A stretch of DNA of 64,000 nt from Flagellimonas olearia (GCF_009184425.1 NZ_WELG01000002.1:248001-312000), one strand, 5' to 3'; shown: positions 36,791-46,286, counted from the stretch's first letter. The notes: generated by a model not told the origin, from the sequence alone. Program-made: numbers and translations.

Positions 36791-37420
36791 TCAGCGATAA
36801 AAAATTCGAATCAGGGTAATCACCAACAATACGAGCATGAGCGCACTTAAAATGTAGTTCGAGTTTTTTGAGAATCGGTTGGTCTTGGTCTCCAACTTAT
36901 CAAAATAGAAGGTATACAAATACAGTACCGAAAAGGTTCCGGCACCGGCAGCCACTACAAATGTGGTGATGTCCTTGGCCTCAAATTTTATCCATCCGGC
37001 TTCGTTCCACATGGCATTGAGCCCGCTGTAGTAGGGTATGGTCAGTAAATTCAAAGCCGCCAATAATACACCTTTGTAAAAACTGTTCTTTTTACTGACG
37101 TTGACCTGTTTGATTTTCTGTGTTTTATTTCGTTTAGCCGTGACAAAAAAGAAGACTGCAAAAAACGCAAACACCACAAGGGCGATTTTTAACAGTAGGT
37201 CTATTACCTCTGGATTTCTATACAAAAACTTGGAAATGAGCACGGCCACATACGCCTGTACCATGATCATTGAGGAAACCCCCAAACTAAAAACAATGCC
37301 ATTTAATTTTCCTTTTTCCACACTGGTCTTGGCCGCATTCATATTGAGCAAACCTGGCGGCACTGTAGCCATGAAGGCTGCCGAAAACGTGGCAAAAAAG
37401 AGGATGATAATATGGGTCAT
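36791..37420 (-). CDS. LysE-family membrane exporter
   Basis: This 209-residue protein has about six hydrophobic helices and the LysE/RhtB layout: an N-terminal AAFMATVPPGLLNMNAAKTSVEKG stretch that holds the conserved PPG and the amphipathic first turn. Members export amino acids or similar small metabolites, but specificity is not readable here. It is 3 bases downstream of trmB and 1 base upstream of the ATL gene, suggesting one operon. The middle loop is rich in Lys and the helices fit an inner-membrane location. Confidence 0.85.
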   Translation of the reverse strand: MTHIIILFFATFSAAFMATVPPGLLNMNAAKTSVEKGKLNGIVFSLGVSSMIMVQAYVAVLISKFLYRNPEVIDLLLKIALVVFAFFAVFFFVTAKRNKTQKIKQVNVSKKNSFYKGVLLAALNLLTIPYYSGLNAMWNEAGWIKFEAKDITTFVVAAGAGTFSVLYLYTFYFDKLETKTNRFSKNSNYILSALMLVLLVITLIRIFYR

Positions 37421-37423
37421 TGG

Positions 37424-38092
37424 TTAGTTGATCCTAAACTGAATATAGGTAATCGGTTTTCCTGCTTCAAGATACTGATTTTCATAGAATGTCTGTATTT
37501 CCAAAACTTCGGATGGACTACCCTCATTTCGGTACACATCATGGTTGGCATAGCAAATTTCATGCCCCAATCCTTGCAAAAGTCCCAAGGTGTACCCATG
37601 CATGTATTCACTATCGGTCTTTAGGTGGACAACTCCCTTGGGTTTAAGAATCTGCTTGTACTTTTGGAGAAACACGGGGTTGGTAAGACGGTGCTTGGTG
37701 CGTTTGTACTTGATCTGTGGGTCTGGGAATGTAATCCAGATTTCATCCACTTCGTTTTCGCCAAAAAGTTGATCTACCAACTCAATTTGGGTGCGCAAAA
37801 ATGCCACATGGTCCAATCCATGTTCCAAGGCGGACTTGGCTCCCCGCCAGAACCGGGCTCCTTTAATATCTATCCCAATATAATTTTTGTCCGGGTTGCG
37901 TTGGGCCAGACCCACTGTGTACTCCCCTTTTCCACAGCCCAATTCCAGGACAATGGGGTTATTGTTCTTGAAAAAAGCGTTCCATTTGCCTTTCCATTCA
38001 AATCCTTCCAAAACCTCATCCCTTGTAGGTTGTACCACATTGGTAAAAGTTTCGTTTTCCCTGAACCGTTTTAGTTTGTTCTTACTTCCCAC
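37424..38092 (-). CDS. trmB: tRNA (guanine-N7-)-methyltransferase
   Basis: This 222-residue enzyme has the SAM-binding motif LELGCGKGEYTVGLA, followed by IGIDIKGARFWRGAKSAL and the TrmB signature WITFPDPQIKYKRTKHRL, which holds residues for guanine-46 recognition. The full length and motif order match TrmB, which methylates N7 of G46 in tRNA variable loops using S-adenosylmethionine in the cytoplasm. It is the first gene of the compact minus-strand run trmB-lysE-atl and is divergent from a glycosyltransferase gene. Confidence 0.95.
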   Translation of the reverse strand: MGSKNKLKRFRENETFTNVVQPTRDEVLEGFEWKGKWNAFFKNNNPIVLELGCGKGEYTVGLAQRNPDKNYIGIDIKGARFWRGAKSALEHGLDHVAFLRTQIELVDQLFGENEVDEIWITFPDPQIKYKRTKHRLTNPVFLQKYKQILKPKGVVHLKTDSEYMHGYTLGLLQGLGHEICYANHDVYRNEGSPSEVLEIQTFYENQYLEAGKPITYIQFRIN

Positions 38093-38175
38093 CGCTTACA
38101 GATTGAGCAATAATTTAATGTTTTGGCAAAACTAAGGAAATCCACAAGCAATATGGATTTTGTTTTTTTGCATTT

Positions 38176-39291
38176 ATGCAAAGTTCCAAACGCATTTTGG
38201 TAGCCCCATTGAATTGGGGATTGGGTCATGCCACACGTTGCATCCCCATTATACAGGCTTTATTGAACCATGGCCATCAGCCTTTTATTGCTTCGGATGG
38301 GGTTGCCCTATCCCTTTTACAAAAGGAATTTCCGGAATTGCCTTCGTTCGAATTGCCGTCCTACAAAATCACCTATGCCGAAAAAGGAAAGAACTTTAAG
38401 ATCAAAATGATCTGGGATTCACCCAAAGTTCTCAAGGCCATGGCCGATGAAAAGAAGGCCGTAAAGCAGTTGGTGAAGGAGTATGGGTTGGACGGTATCA
38501 TTTCCGACAACCGATTGGGGGTGTTCTATAAAAAGGTGCCCTGTGTTTTTATTACCCACCAACTCAATGTACTTTCTGGAAACACCACATGGATGAGTTC
38601 CAAGGCCCATCAAAAAATCATAAAGAAATTCAATGCCTGTTGGGTGCCCGATGTGAAGGACAAACCCAACCTTACCGGAAAATTGGGACATCTAAAAAAA
38701 TCCAAATTGAACATTCGGTATTTAGGTCCTCTGAGCCGGTTTGAAAAAAAGCATTCTCCTATGGTCCATGATCTTATGGTCTTGCTGTCCGGTCCGGAGC
38801 CGCAAAGAACCTTTTTGGAAGAAAAACTATTGTCCGAACTCCAAGGTTTTGAGGGGAACATACTTTTTGTGAAGGGGAAAATAGAGGAAGCCCAGACCCA
38901 AGAAAAACTATCAACCCCAAAAGGTTCCATCTTGCTGTATAATTTTATGCAGTCGCAAGAACTTCAAACGGCCTTGAATCAAAGTGCAAAGGTATTGTGC
39001 CGATCGGGGTATACCACGGTAATGGACTTGGCCAAACTGGAAAAAAAGGCCTTTTTTATTCCAACCCCGGGTCAATATGAGCAAGAATATTTGGCCAAGC
39101 GGTTGGAGAAACATGGATTGGTCCCCTACAGCCATCAAGAGGATTTTACTTTGGAAGACTTAAGCCGAATGGATGATTTCCAAGGGTTGAACCAATTCGA
39201 GTCGGAACTGGATTATTCGGATTTGTTTTCGGTCTTTTTCTCTAGGGTAAATGAAAATTCGGACCCGATACCCTCTTCACTTTCCACATAG
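38176..39291 (+). CDS. GT28/MurG-like glycosyltransferase-fold protein
   Basis: This 371-residue protein starts with RILVAPLNWGLGHATRCIPII, the first-strand motif of GT-B-fold transferases, and has a second domain with VLCRSGYTTVMDLAKLEKKAFFIPTPGQYEQEYLA, a nucleotide-sugar-binding pattern like MurG and UDP-GlcNAc transferases. Sugar donor and acceptor are unknown. It ends 79 bases inside the converging histidine-kinase gene, so the last 26 codons are shared in antiparallel; this is an unusually large convergent overlap. It is a lone gene with no pathway partners in view. Confidence 0.8.
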   Translation: MQSSKRILVAPLNWGLGHATRCIPIIQALLNHGHQPFIASDGVALSLLQKEFPELPSFELPSYKITYAEKGKNFKIKMIWDSPKVLKAMADEKKAVKQLVKEYGLDGIISDNRLGVFYKKVPCVFITHQLNVLSGNTTWMSSKAHQKIIKKFNACWVPDVKDKPNLTGKLGHLKKSKLNIRYLGPLSRFEKKHSPMVHDLMVLLSGPEPQRTFLEEKLLSELQGFEGNILFVKGKIEEAQTQEKLSTPKGSILLYNFMQSQELQTALNQSAKVLCRSGYTTVMDLAKLEKKAFFIPTPGQYEQEYLAKRLEKHGLVPYSHQEDFTLEDLSRMDDFQGLNQFESELDYSDLFSVFFSRVNENSDPIPSSLST

Positions 39292-40271
39292 ATTTTCTCT
39301 CCATGGGCCTCTATGATATGCTTTACAATGGAAAGACCCAATCCTGAGCCCCCCTCGCTACGGCTACCGCTTTGGTCCACTCGATAAAACCGCTCAAAAA
39401 GTCTGGGGATATGTTGCTTTGGGATACCTCCGCCATTATCCGTTACCCTTATGATGACTTTGTTCTTGATCAGGTTTTCCACGCTTACTTCCGTGGTTCC
39501 TTTGGGAGAACCGTACTTGATGGAGTTCACCAACAGGTTACTGATCACCTGTTGTATCTTTTCCCGATCGGCATTGACATAAATGGGATTGGGGTATTCC
39601 ATATCAAACGTGAGGGTAATCTCTTTTTGGGCCGCCTTCATCTCCAAAAGATCAAACACGTTTTGGATGAGCTCAATAATATCAAAATTCTCACGGTCCA
39701 GTTTTAGCTCCCCTACTTCCAATTTGGTAATCAGGTCCAAATCCTTTACAATGTAGATCAAACGCTCCACGCCCTTGTTGGCGCGTTGCAGATATTTCTC
39801 CCTGATTTTTTTGTCTTTCATAGCTCCATCCAGTAGCGTAAGGATGTAGCCTTGCACGGTAAAAAGGGGTGTTTTCAATTCGTGGGATACGTTACCTAAA
39901 AAGTCTTTTCGGTATTCCTCCCTGATCTTCAAGGTATCTATCTCTATTTTTTTGCCCTCGGCGAACTTTTCTATCTCTTCGGTAAGGGTCTTCATATCCG
40001 TAGTGACGGGCTTTGAAGAAAAAGAGGAAGATTCCAGCAAAGAGACATCATCGTAGATTTTCTTGATACGTCTGTAGATAAAACGCTCCACCCGCATTTG
40101 GAGAACCGCAAAACAAATCACAAAGCAGCCCGCGGCATAGAATATGGTATACAACCACTCCAATTGCCCCTTTACAAACTGGAAGGCAATAATGGAGGCT
40201 GTGGTAAATAGGGTGATAAGAAGGGATGACCTTAAGGCAAACTTATAGGATTTCCGTATCTGAATGGCCAT
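39213..40271 (-). CDS. PhoR-like sensor histidine kinase
   Basis: This 352-residue kinase has two N-terminal hydrophobic segments (about 14-60), a short linker, then the H-box VSHELKTPLFTVQGY, an N-box region around QQVISNLLVNSIKYGS, G1 TDNGGGIP, F-box RLFERFYRVD and G2 GGSGLGLSIVKHI. There is no large periplasmic sensor, so it resembles PhoR, which senses phosphate through the Pst transporter. It overlaps the response regulator by one base (stop and start share a base), so the pair is one operon. Its 3' end overlaps the glycosyltransferase gene by 79 bases on the other strand. Confidence 0.9.
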   Translation of the reverse strand: MAIQIRKSYKFALRSSLLITLFTTASIIAFQFVKGQLEWLYTIFYAAGCFVICFAVLQMRVERFIYRRIKKIYDDVSLLESSSFSSKPVTTDMKTLTEEIEKFAEGKKIEIDTLKIREEYRKDFLGNVSHELKTPLFTVQGYILTLLDGAMKDKKIREKYLQRANKGVERLIYIVKDLDLITKLEVGELKLDRENFDIIELIQNVFDLLEMKAAQKEITLTFDMEYPNPIYVNADREKIQQVISNLLVNSIKYGSPKGTTEVSVENLIKNKVIIRVTDNGGGIPKQHIPRLFERFYRVDQSGSRSEGGSGLGLSIVKHIIEAHGEKIYVESEEGIGSEFSFTLEKKTENKSE

Positions 40272-40957
40272 TATAGAACAAACTTATACCCTACACCCTT
40301 AACGGTTTTAAAGTGATGATCGCCTATTTTTTCACGAAGTTTTCTGATGTGCACGTCTATGGTACGTCCTCCAACGACCACCTCATTGCCCCAAACCTTA
40401 TCCAAAATGACCTCTCTTTTGAAAACCTTGCTGGGCTTGGATGTCAAAAGTGACAACAATTCAAACTCTTTTCTGGGCAGTACAATTTCCTCACCATCAT
40501 TGATAATCTTGTACTCTTCCCTATTGATGACAATATTACCCACCTTGACAATTTCCTCAAGATCTTTCTTTTCTTCCTTCAACCTTCGCAACAAGGCTTT
40601 CACCTTGCTCACCAAGACCTTTGGTTTTATGGGCTTGGTAATGTAATCATCGGCACCCGCATCAAAACCGGCTACTTGGGAATAGTCTTCCCCTCGGGCA
40701 GTAAGGAATGTGATGATGGTATTTTCCAATCCTGGGGTGTTACGGATCACCTCGCAGGCTTCAATGCCGTCCATTTCTGGCATCATAACGTCCATGATGA
40801 TCAAATGCGGGTTCTTCTTCTTCGCCTTTGCAACAGCCTCCACGCCGTTTTTGGCAGTAAAGACCTCATAGCCTTCAGAAGAAAGATTGTAGCTTACAAT
40901 CTCCAGAATATCAGGCTCATCATCAACAAGTAAAATCTTAATATCCTTAGTTTTCAT
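40271..40957 (-). CDS. PhoB-like OmpR-family response regulator
   Basis: This 228-residue protein has a receiver domain (DDEPDIL acidic pair near 12, phospho-acceptor Asp in LIIMDVMMPEMDG near 55, FLTARGE and DDYITKPIKPK Lys) and a C-terminal winged helix (about 130-228: LPRKEFELLSLLTSKPSKVF, GGRTIDVHIRKLREKIG, VKGVGYKFVL). The order and length match PhoB/OmpR regulators. It precedes the PhoR-like kinase. The 178-base gap to the divergent TonB receptor contains an array of 11-bp-period direct repeats shaped like PHO boxes, so this regulator is the likely activator of that receptor. Confidence 0.92.
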   Translation of the reverse strand: MKTKDIKILLVDDEPDILEIVSYNLSSEGYEVFTAKNGVEAVAKAKKKNPHLIIMDVMMPEMDGIEACEVIRNTPGLENTIITFLTARGEDYSQVAGFDAGADDYITKPIKPKVLVSKVKALLRRLKEEKKDLEEIVKVGNIVINREEYKIINDGEEIVLPRKEFELLSLLTSKPSKVFKREVILDKVWGNEVVVGGRTIDVHIRKLREKIGDHHFKTVKGVGYKFVL

Positions 40958-41018
40958 GGGATGGTATTTCTAAGTTAATCGCCCAAATGTAAAGATAATA
41001 CTATAATGCCATAAATGC

Positions 41019-41088
41019 TTAACGTTGATTTAATCCCGTAACATTATTGTAACGGTTTTCCAATAAACACTTAACATACAGCTAACAT
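41019..41088. promoter_or_regulatory. PHO-box-like direct-repeat array
   Basis: Three pairs of TAA(C)-core repeats lie at 11-base spacing: TTAAC/TTAAT (41019-41034), GTAAC/GTAAC (41038-41053) and TTAACAT/CTAACAT separated by four bases (41071-41088). Seven-base direct repeats with a four-base spacer are the known architecture of PhoB sites, although the E. coli sequence is different. The array is between the response regulator and the divergent TonB receptor. The weak -7 match GTTCTTTG near 41108-41115 has no -33 partner, as expected for an activator-dependent promoter. Binding is inferred. Confidence 0.5.
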
Positions 41089-41135
41089 CGCTTTTACAGG
41101 CCGTGGCGTTCTTTGCGCCAAATACTTAGCTGATA

Positions 41136-43985
41136 ATGAAATATTTTTTAATGATTTTTACCCTTGCATGCACCATGCAAGTAGTAGCGCAGCAAACCAC
41201 TGGAAGTATAGTGGGTAAGCTGACCGACAAAGAGCTCAATGATGAGCCTTTAGCCTTTGCAAATGTACTTATTAAAGGTACCACAATGGGTACCACTTCA
41301 GATTTTGATGGTCTCTATGAGATTCCAAGCGTTGAGCCCGGAATCTACACGTTGACCTATAGCTATTTGGGCTATGAAACTGTTGAAATTCCAAATGTGG
41401 AAGTAATTGCTGGCAAAGTAACCAGCGTAAACGTTCCCATGAGTGCATCTTCCGGATTGGCCTTGGACGAAGTTGTAGTGACCACCGTTGCCCGGAAGGA
41501 TTCAGAAATTGCATTGCTTTTGGACCAAAAGAGGGCCATTACCTTGGAAACCTCCATTGGAGCCCAGGAATTGGCCAGAAAAGGGGCCAGTGATGCCGCT
41601 ACGGCCGTTACCAAAGTTACTGGGATTTCCCGCGAAGAAGGTTCCAACAATGTTTATGTAAGAGGTTTGGGAGACCGATTCAACATTACCACCCTCAACG
41701 GACTTCCATTACCCTCCAACAACACCGCCAAAAAGAATATTGACCTAAGTCTATTTGGCACCAGCATCATTGAATCCATAGGAATAGACAAGACCTATAA
41801 TGCACAAAACTATGGTGACTTTGGTGGGGCGAACATCAATATTGTATCCCGTAACTATACCGGTTCCGGTTTTATGGAGCTTGGCGTAGGTTCAGGAGTC
41901 AACACCGAAGCTATTGGTGTTGATGATTTTTACTTGTTCGATGGGCCCAATTTCACCGGATTTTATGACAAATCCATCCCTAGTGGGGCCTTCAACAATA
42001 GTTTTGATACCAGTTGGGACCGCGAAAGTAAGAGTACACCCATCAATTCCAACATTTCGCTTAAGGGAGGGGATTCCTTCAATATTGGTGAAAACTCCAA
42101 ATTGAGCTTCTTTGCCGTTGGTTCGTTCAGCAATGGAAACTCTTACAGGGAAGGTGTGAACCGAGGTGCCCCCAACTTAGGAACCGGATTGCCCAATTCT
42201 GACTTTGATTATCAAAAATACAGCTACAAAACGGCCACTACCCTTATGGGTAATGTAGGACTTCGTTTAGGTAGTGCCCATGATATCCGATACAACTATT
42301 TATTGCTCAACAATACCGAGCAAAAACATGAGGAGTTCAACGGTATTTTGGATAGGGAAGATGATGCCCCCAACGGAGGAGGTTTCATCCAACGGAATAC
42401 TTTTGAGAAGACCTTGCTTGCGGTTAACCAATTATTGGGAAGCCACGATGTAAGTGAAAAATTTGAAGTGAACTGGGGCTTGGGATACAACTATGTACAG
42501 AACTTGATTCCAGACCGTCGTCAAAATATTCTTTTGCCATACTCCAACAACGACCCCGAAGGACCTAAATCCTTTAGATTGGTTTCCGCTGCCTCGGCAA
42601 ACCATAGGTTTTTCCAAGAGCTACAAGAGGAGGAAGTCTCTGCAAACCTTTCAACTTCTTTCAAATTCAAGAAAAATGAGGATGACGGATTTGACGGAAA
42701 ACTTACCGTGGGATACAACGGTCGTTTAAAAAATGTTGCTTTTGATGCCACCCAGTTCAACTACCAAATATTGAACGTGGCCAACCAACCCTTCGTTGAC
42801 CCATACAACATCGATGCCTATTTTGATGAATATGGTCCCAACTCCGGTTTTTGGCAAATACGGACTTTTAGGGGAACTGCTTCCACGGAAGGTGCCCTTG
42901 ACCCGCAGACCTACGGTGGGGAGCAGCAGATCCATGCAGGATATTTGACCTTGGAATACAAGTTCTCTCCTAAATTCACCCTGTTTGCCGGCGCAAGGGG
43001 TGAGCAAATCACCCAGAACATTGACTGGAGTACCGTTATCCAAGGAGACGACAGTAGCGAATTGGACACCTTTGAGTTCTTGCCTTCGCTAGCCTTCAAG
43101 TATGAGTTGAACGAAAAGCAAAACCTAAGGTTTGCAGCCAGTAAAACCTATACATTGCCACAATTCAAGGAACGGGCACCCTTCCTTTTCCAGGAAGAGA
43201 TCAACCAAGATACACAAGGTAACCCCGCCCTTCAGAATTCCACCAACTACAACTTCGATTTAAGATGGGAATTGTTCCCTTCTTCAAGCGAATTGGTATC
43301 CTTTGCCGTATTTGGGAAGTATATTGAAAACCCCATCAACACTTTCTTGATCGTATCGGCCGCCAACAATTTAAGTTATGCCAATACCGGCGACCATGCC
43401 ACGGCCTTTGGTGCTGAGTTGGAAGTGAAACTGGACGTGATAGAAAATGAAAGGGAAACTGCCGAAAGCATATTGACCGACAGACTATCTATTGGCGGTA
43501 ACGTTTCCTACTTGAACACCAATCAAGAATTGGACTACCAAAAAGTTTCGGATGAAACCATGTTTGCAGCTGCGTTCACCAATACAAAAGCGCCGTTGCA
43601 AGGGGCATCTGACTTTATTTTCAATCTCGATGCCAGTTACTACACGGAGTTTTCCGAGAATAGAAACCTGAGATCTACGGTTGCGGCCAACTATTTCTCT
43701 GACCGTATTTACGCTTTGGGAAGTACCGGTAGAGGGCATTTGGTAGACAAAGGTTTTGTTACCCTTGATTGGATTACCGCCGTGGAATTGGGAGACCATT
43801 TTGGAATTGGATTGAACATGAGAAACCTCCTAAACCCAACTGTTGAAAGGGTCAATGAAAATGCAGAAGGGGATTTGGACACCGAAAACCCAGCTATTCC
43901 TGGCTTTTTGGAAGATGGTCCAGTGACCGCTTTATCATACAAAAAAGGGGTTGACTTTAGTCTATCCTTGACCTATAAATTCTAA
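41136..43985 (+). CDS. TonB-dependent receptor with carboxypeptidase-like domain (non-SusC)
   Basis: This 949-residue receptor has a signal peptide (about 1-19, VVAQ), a carboxypeptidase-regulatory-like domain (about 23-110 with KGTTMGTTSDFDGLYEI), TonB-box-like DEVVVTTVARKD, a plug with NVYVRGLGDRFNITTLNGLPLP, and a barrel ending in aromatic Phe. It lacks the SusC-specific plug features and is followed by a beta-helix-like lipoprotein rather than a SusD, 63 bases downstream. With the PHO-box-like array upstream, uptake of a phosphorus compound is a reasonable guess, but no binding residues prove it. Confidence 0.92.
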   Translation: MKYFLMIFTLACTMQVVAQQTTGSIVGKLTDKELNDEPLAFANVLIKGTTMGTTSDFDGLYEIPSVEPGIYTLTYSYLGYETVEIPNVEVIAGKVTSVNVPMSASSGLALDEVVVTTVARKDSEIALLLDQKRAITLETSIGAQELARKGASDAATAVTKVTGISREEGSNNVYVRGLGDRFNITTLNGLPLPSNNTAKKNIDLSLFGTSIIESIGIDKTYNAQNYGDFGGANINIVSRNYTGSGFMELGVGSGVNTEAIGVDDFYLFDGPNFTGFYDKSIPSGAFNNSFDTSWDRESKSTPINSNISLKGGDSFNIGENSKLSFFAVGSFSNGNSYREGVNRGAPNLGTGLPNSDFDYQKYSYKTATTLMGNVGLRLGSAHDIRYNYLLLNNTEQKHEEFNGILDREDDAPNGGGFIQRNTFEKTLLAVNQLLGSHDVSEKFEVNWGLGYNYVQNLIPDRRQNILLPYSNNDPEGPKSFRLVSAASANHRFFQELQEEEVSANLSTSFKFKKNEDDGFDGKLTVGYNGRLKNVAFDATQFNYQILNVANQPFVDPYNIDAYFDEYGPNSGFWQIRTFRGTASTEGALDPQTYGGEQQIHAGYLTLEYKFSPKFTLFAGARGEQITQNIDWSTVIQGDDSSELDTFEFLPSLAFKYELNEKQNLRFAASKTYTLPQFKERAPFLFQEEINQDTQGNPALQNSTNYNFDLRWELFPSSSELVSFAVFGKYIENPINTFLIVSAANNLSYANTGDHATAFGAELEVKLDVIENERETAESILTDRLSIGGNVSYLNTNQELDYQKVSDETMFAAAFTNTKAPLQGASDFIFNLDASYYTEFSENRNLRSTVAANYFSDRIYALGSTGRGHLVDKGFVTLDWITAVELGDHFGIGLNMRNLLNPTVERVNENAEGDLDTENPAIPGFLEDGPVTALSYKKGVDFSLSLTYKF

Positions 43986-44048
43986 ACACACTGAATATCA
44001 ACCAGTAAATGAATATTAATCCAAATATTTAAATCTAAAACTATAACA

Positions 44049-46286
44049 ATGAAAAAATCACTTTTAAAATTTGTCCTAAGCTTCGCTTCAGCGGCCTTGG
44101 TAGTCTCTTGTATGAGCGATGACAATGGCCCTGCTCCTGACCCAGACCCGGTAGCCACGTGTTCAGATAACATTCAGAACGGGGATGAAACCGGAGTTGA
44201 CTGCGGGGGATCATGTACTGCTTGTGTTGAGCCACCCGTTGAACTTTCAGGCGAAGTAACCGAGGATACCGAATTGGATGCTTCCAAAGAATATACCCTA
44301 ACCGGCTCCTATATTGTAAAAGCAGGTGCTGCTTTGACTATTCCTGCCGGTACAACCATCAAAGCTTCCGGTGGTACTGCTGCCTTTATTGGTGTTGAGA
44401 GAGGTGCCCAGATTTTCATCAACGGTACAGCTGCTGCTCCTGTTATCATGACTTCAGATGCTGCTAGCCCTGCACAAGGTGATTGGGGTGGATTGGTAAT
44501 TGCCGGTGATGCCCCTACCAACAAAGGTGAAGACGTACTTTCTGAAGTAGGTGACCTTACCTATGGTGGTTCTACTTCCGATGACGATTCTGGTTCCATT
44601 ACCTACCTACGTGTAGAATATACCGGTGCCACATTCTCCAATGACAAAGAATTCAACGGAGTTTCTTTGTTCGGTGTTGGTTCCGGGACTACTTTCGAGT
44701 ACGTTCAGTCTTTCAACGGTGGTGATGACGGTATCGAGTTCTTCGGTGGTACTGTAGATGGTAACTACTTGGTATCTATTGGAAGTGGAGATGATTCCAT
44801 CGACTTTGCTGATGGATGGACAGGTTCCGGTAGCAACTGGTACATTGCCGGTGGCGCCAAAGCCGGTATTGAAGGTTCCAACAACGGGGATAACGGTAAT
44901 GCCACTCCTGTGACCACAACTACCTTGAGCAATATTACCGTGGTTGGTCCTGTTACCGAAGGTGCCCTCTTCTTTAAAGAAGGTGGTGGTAACTTTACCA
45001 TCGACAACTTTTATGCTTCTGACATTGACCTAGCCGTTCACGTAACCGATGGTGACACTCCTGCCGCCACTCGTATAGAAAATGGCGATTTGGTTATCAC
45101 CAACATTCAGTTTGCAGATCCTGCAACTGGTTTCGAGGCTACAGATTATACAGGTCTTAACCAAGCATTCTACACTGAAGGTGTTGCCACAGGTGCCGGT
45201 AACGGTGCTGCATCCCCTGATTGGGCTGCCGGCTGGACCACAGGTTTGGAAAATAGCGCTTCCTCAAGCGAAAACTTGGCCGGTGAAATCACTGGTGATG
45301 TAGAATTGAGCGCTTCCGTGGAATACTTCTTGACTAGCGGATTTGTTGTAAAATCAGGTGGTTCCTTGACCATTCCTGCCGGTACAACCATTAAAGCTTC
45401 TGGTGGTACTGCTGCCTTTATTGGTGTTGAAAGAGGTGCCCAGATCTTTATCAACGGTACTGCTGCTGCTCCTGTAGTAATGACTTCTTCCAGCGAAACT
45501 CCTGCACAAGGTGATTGGGGTGGATTGGTAATTGCTGGTGATGCCCCTACCAACAAAGGTGAAGATGTAACCACAGAAGTGGGTGACCTTACCTATGGTG
45601 GAAATACTTCCGATGATGACTCTGGTTCCATTACCTACCTACGTGTTGAATATACTGGTGCCACATTCTCCAATGATAAAGAATTCAATGGAGTTTCTTT
45701 GTTCGGTGTTGGTTCCGGGACTACTTTCGAGTATGTTCAGTCTTACAACGGAGGTGACGATGGTATCGAGTTCTTTGGTGGTACCGTAAACGGAAACTAC
45801 TTGGTATCCATAGGCAGCGGTGATGATTCCATTGACTTTGCTGACGGATGGACCGGTAACGGTAGCTACTGGTATATTGCCGGTGGTGCCAAAGCGGGTA
45901 TCGAAGGCTCCAACAACGGTGATGATGGCGATGCCACTCCTGTGACCACTACTACTTTGAGCAATATCACTGTGGTTGGTCCTGTTACTGAAGGTGCTCT
46001 TTTCTTTAAAGAAGGTGGTGGTAACTTTACCATTACCAACTTCTACACCAGTGGTGTTGATTTGGGAGTAAATGTAACCGGTACGGATGCTGAAGCTGCT
46101 GTTCGTATTGAGGCAGACGACCTTTCTATCACCCCAATCCAGTTTGCATCTCCAGCCTTGGGATTTGTGAATACCAACTATGCTGGACTGAATCAAGATT
46201 TCTTGACTGTAGGTGACAACACAGGTGCCGGTAACGGTGCCGGCGAACCCGATTGGGCTGCAGGTTGGACTGTAGGTATTGAATAA
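44049..46286 (+). CDS. Tandem-repeat beta-helix-like lipoprotein
   Basis: This 745-residue protein has a lipoprotein signal (LVVSC, Cys21), an acidic linker, a four-Cys motif (CSDNIQNGDETGVDCGGSCTAC) common in flavobacterial surface proteins, and two long repeats of period 344 residues. Each repeat holds strand-rich sequence such as TIPAGTTIKASGGTAAFIGV, GDWGGLVIAGDAPTN and GGDDGIEFFGGTV, which resembles a right-handed parallel beta-helix. The near identity of the copies, even in DNA, suggests recent duplication or gene conversion. It follows the TonB receptor by 63 bases and may be its surface binding partner. No enzymatic residues are recognisable. Confidence 0.85.
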   Translation: MKKSLLKFVLSFASAALVVSCMSDDNGPAPDPDPVATCSDNIQNGDETGVDCGGSCTACVEPPVELSGEVTEDTELDASKEYTLTGSYIVKAGAALTIPAGTTIKASGGTAAFIGVERGAQIFINGTAAAPVIMTSDAASPAQGDWGGLVIAGDAPTNKGEDVLSEVGDLTYGGSTSDDDSGSITYLRVEYTGATFSNDKEFNGVSLFGVGSGTTFEYVQSFNGGDDGIEFFGGTVDGNYLVSIGSGDDSIDFADGWTGSGSNWYIAGGAKAGIEGSNNGDNGNATPVTTTTLSNITVVGPVTEGALFFKEGGGNFTIDNFYASDIDLAVHVTDGDTPAATRIENGDLVITNIQFADPATGFEATDYTGLNQAFYTEGVATGAGNGAASPDWAAGWTTGLENSASSSENLAGEITGDVELSASVEYFLTSGFVVKSGGSLTIPAGTTIKASGGTAAFIGVERGAQIFINGTAAAPVVMTSSSETPAQGDWGGLVIAGDAPTNKGEDVTTEVGDLTYGGNTSDDDSGSITYLRVEYTGATFSNDKEFNGVSLFGVGSGTTFEYVQSYNGGDDGIEFFGGTVNGNYLVSIGSGDDSIDFADGWTGNGSYWYIAGGAKAGIEGSNNGDDGDATPVTTTTLSNITVVGPVTEGALFFKEGGGNFTITNFYTSGVDLGVNVTGTDAEAAVRIEADDLSITPIQFASPALGFVNTNYAGLNQDFLTVGDNTGAGNGAGEPDWAAGWTVGIE
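44250..45281 (+). repeat. Internal repeat copy 1 (344 codons)
   Basis: The first copy of a 1,032-base in-frame repeat in the beta-helix-like lipoprotein begins at GEVTEDTEL. It aligns without gaps over long stretches with the second copy, for example the segment encoding GVERGAQIFINGTAAAPV at 44389 onward matches 45421 onward. Most differences are synonymous or conservative. Confidence 0.88.
45282..46283 (+). repeat. Internal repeat copy 2 (334 codons, to the stop)
   Basis: The second copy begins at GEITGDVEL, 1,032 bases after copy 1, and runs to the C-terminus, slightly shorter than the first. Shared blocks include TIPAGTTIKASGGTAAFIGV and GDDSIDFADGWTG. Both end with a DWAAGWT-type segment, so each copy seems to be a complete domain. 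Confidence 0.88.

Noticed and set aside
45639-46196. 185-codon antisense frame within the repeat lipoprotein
   Set aside because: The frame is an artefact of the repetitive coding sequence and has no signal or domain.
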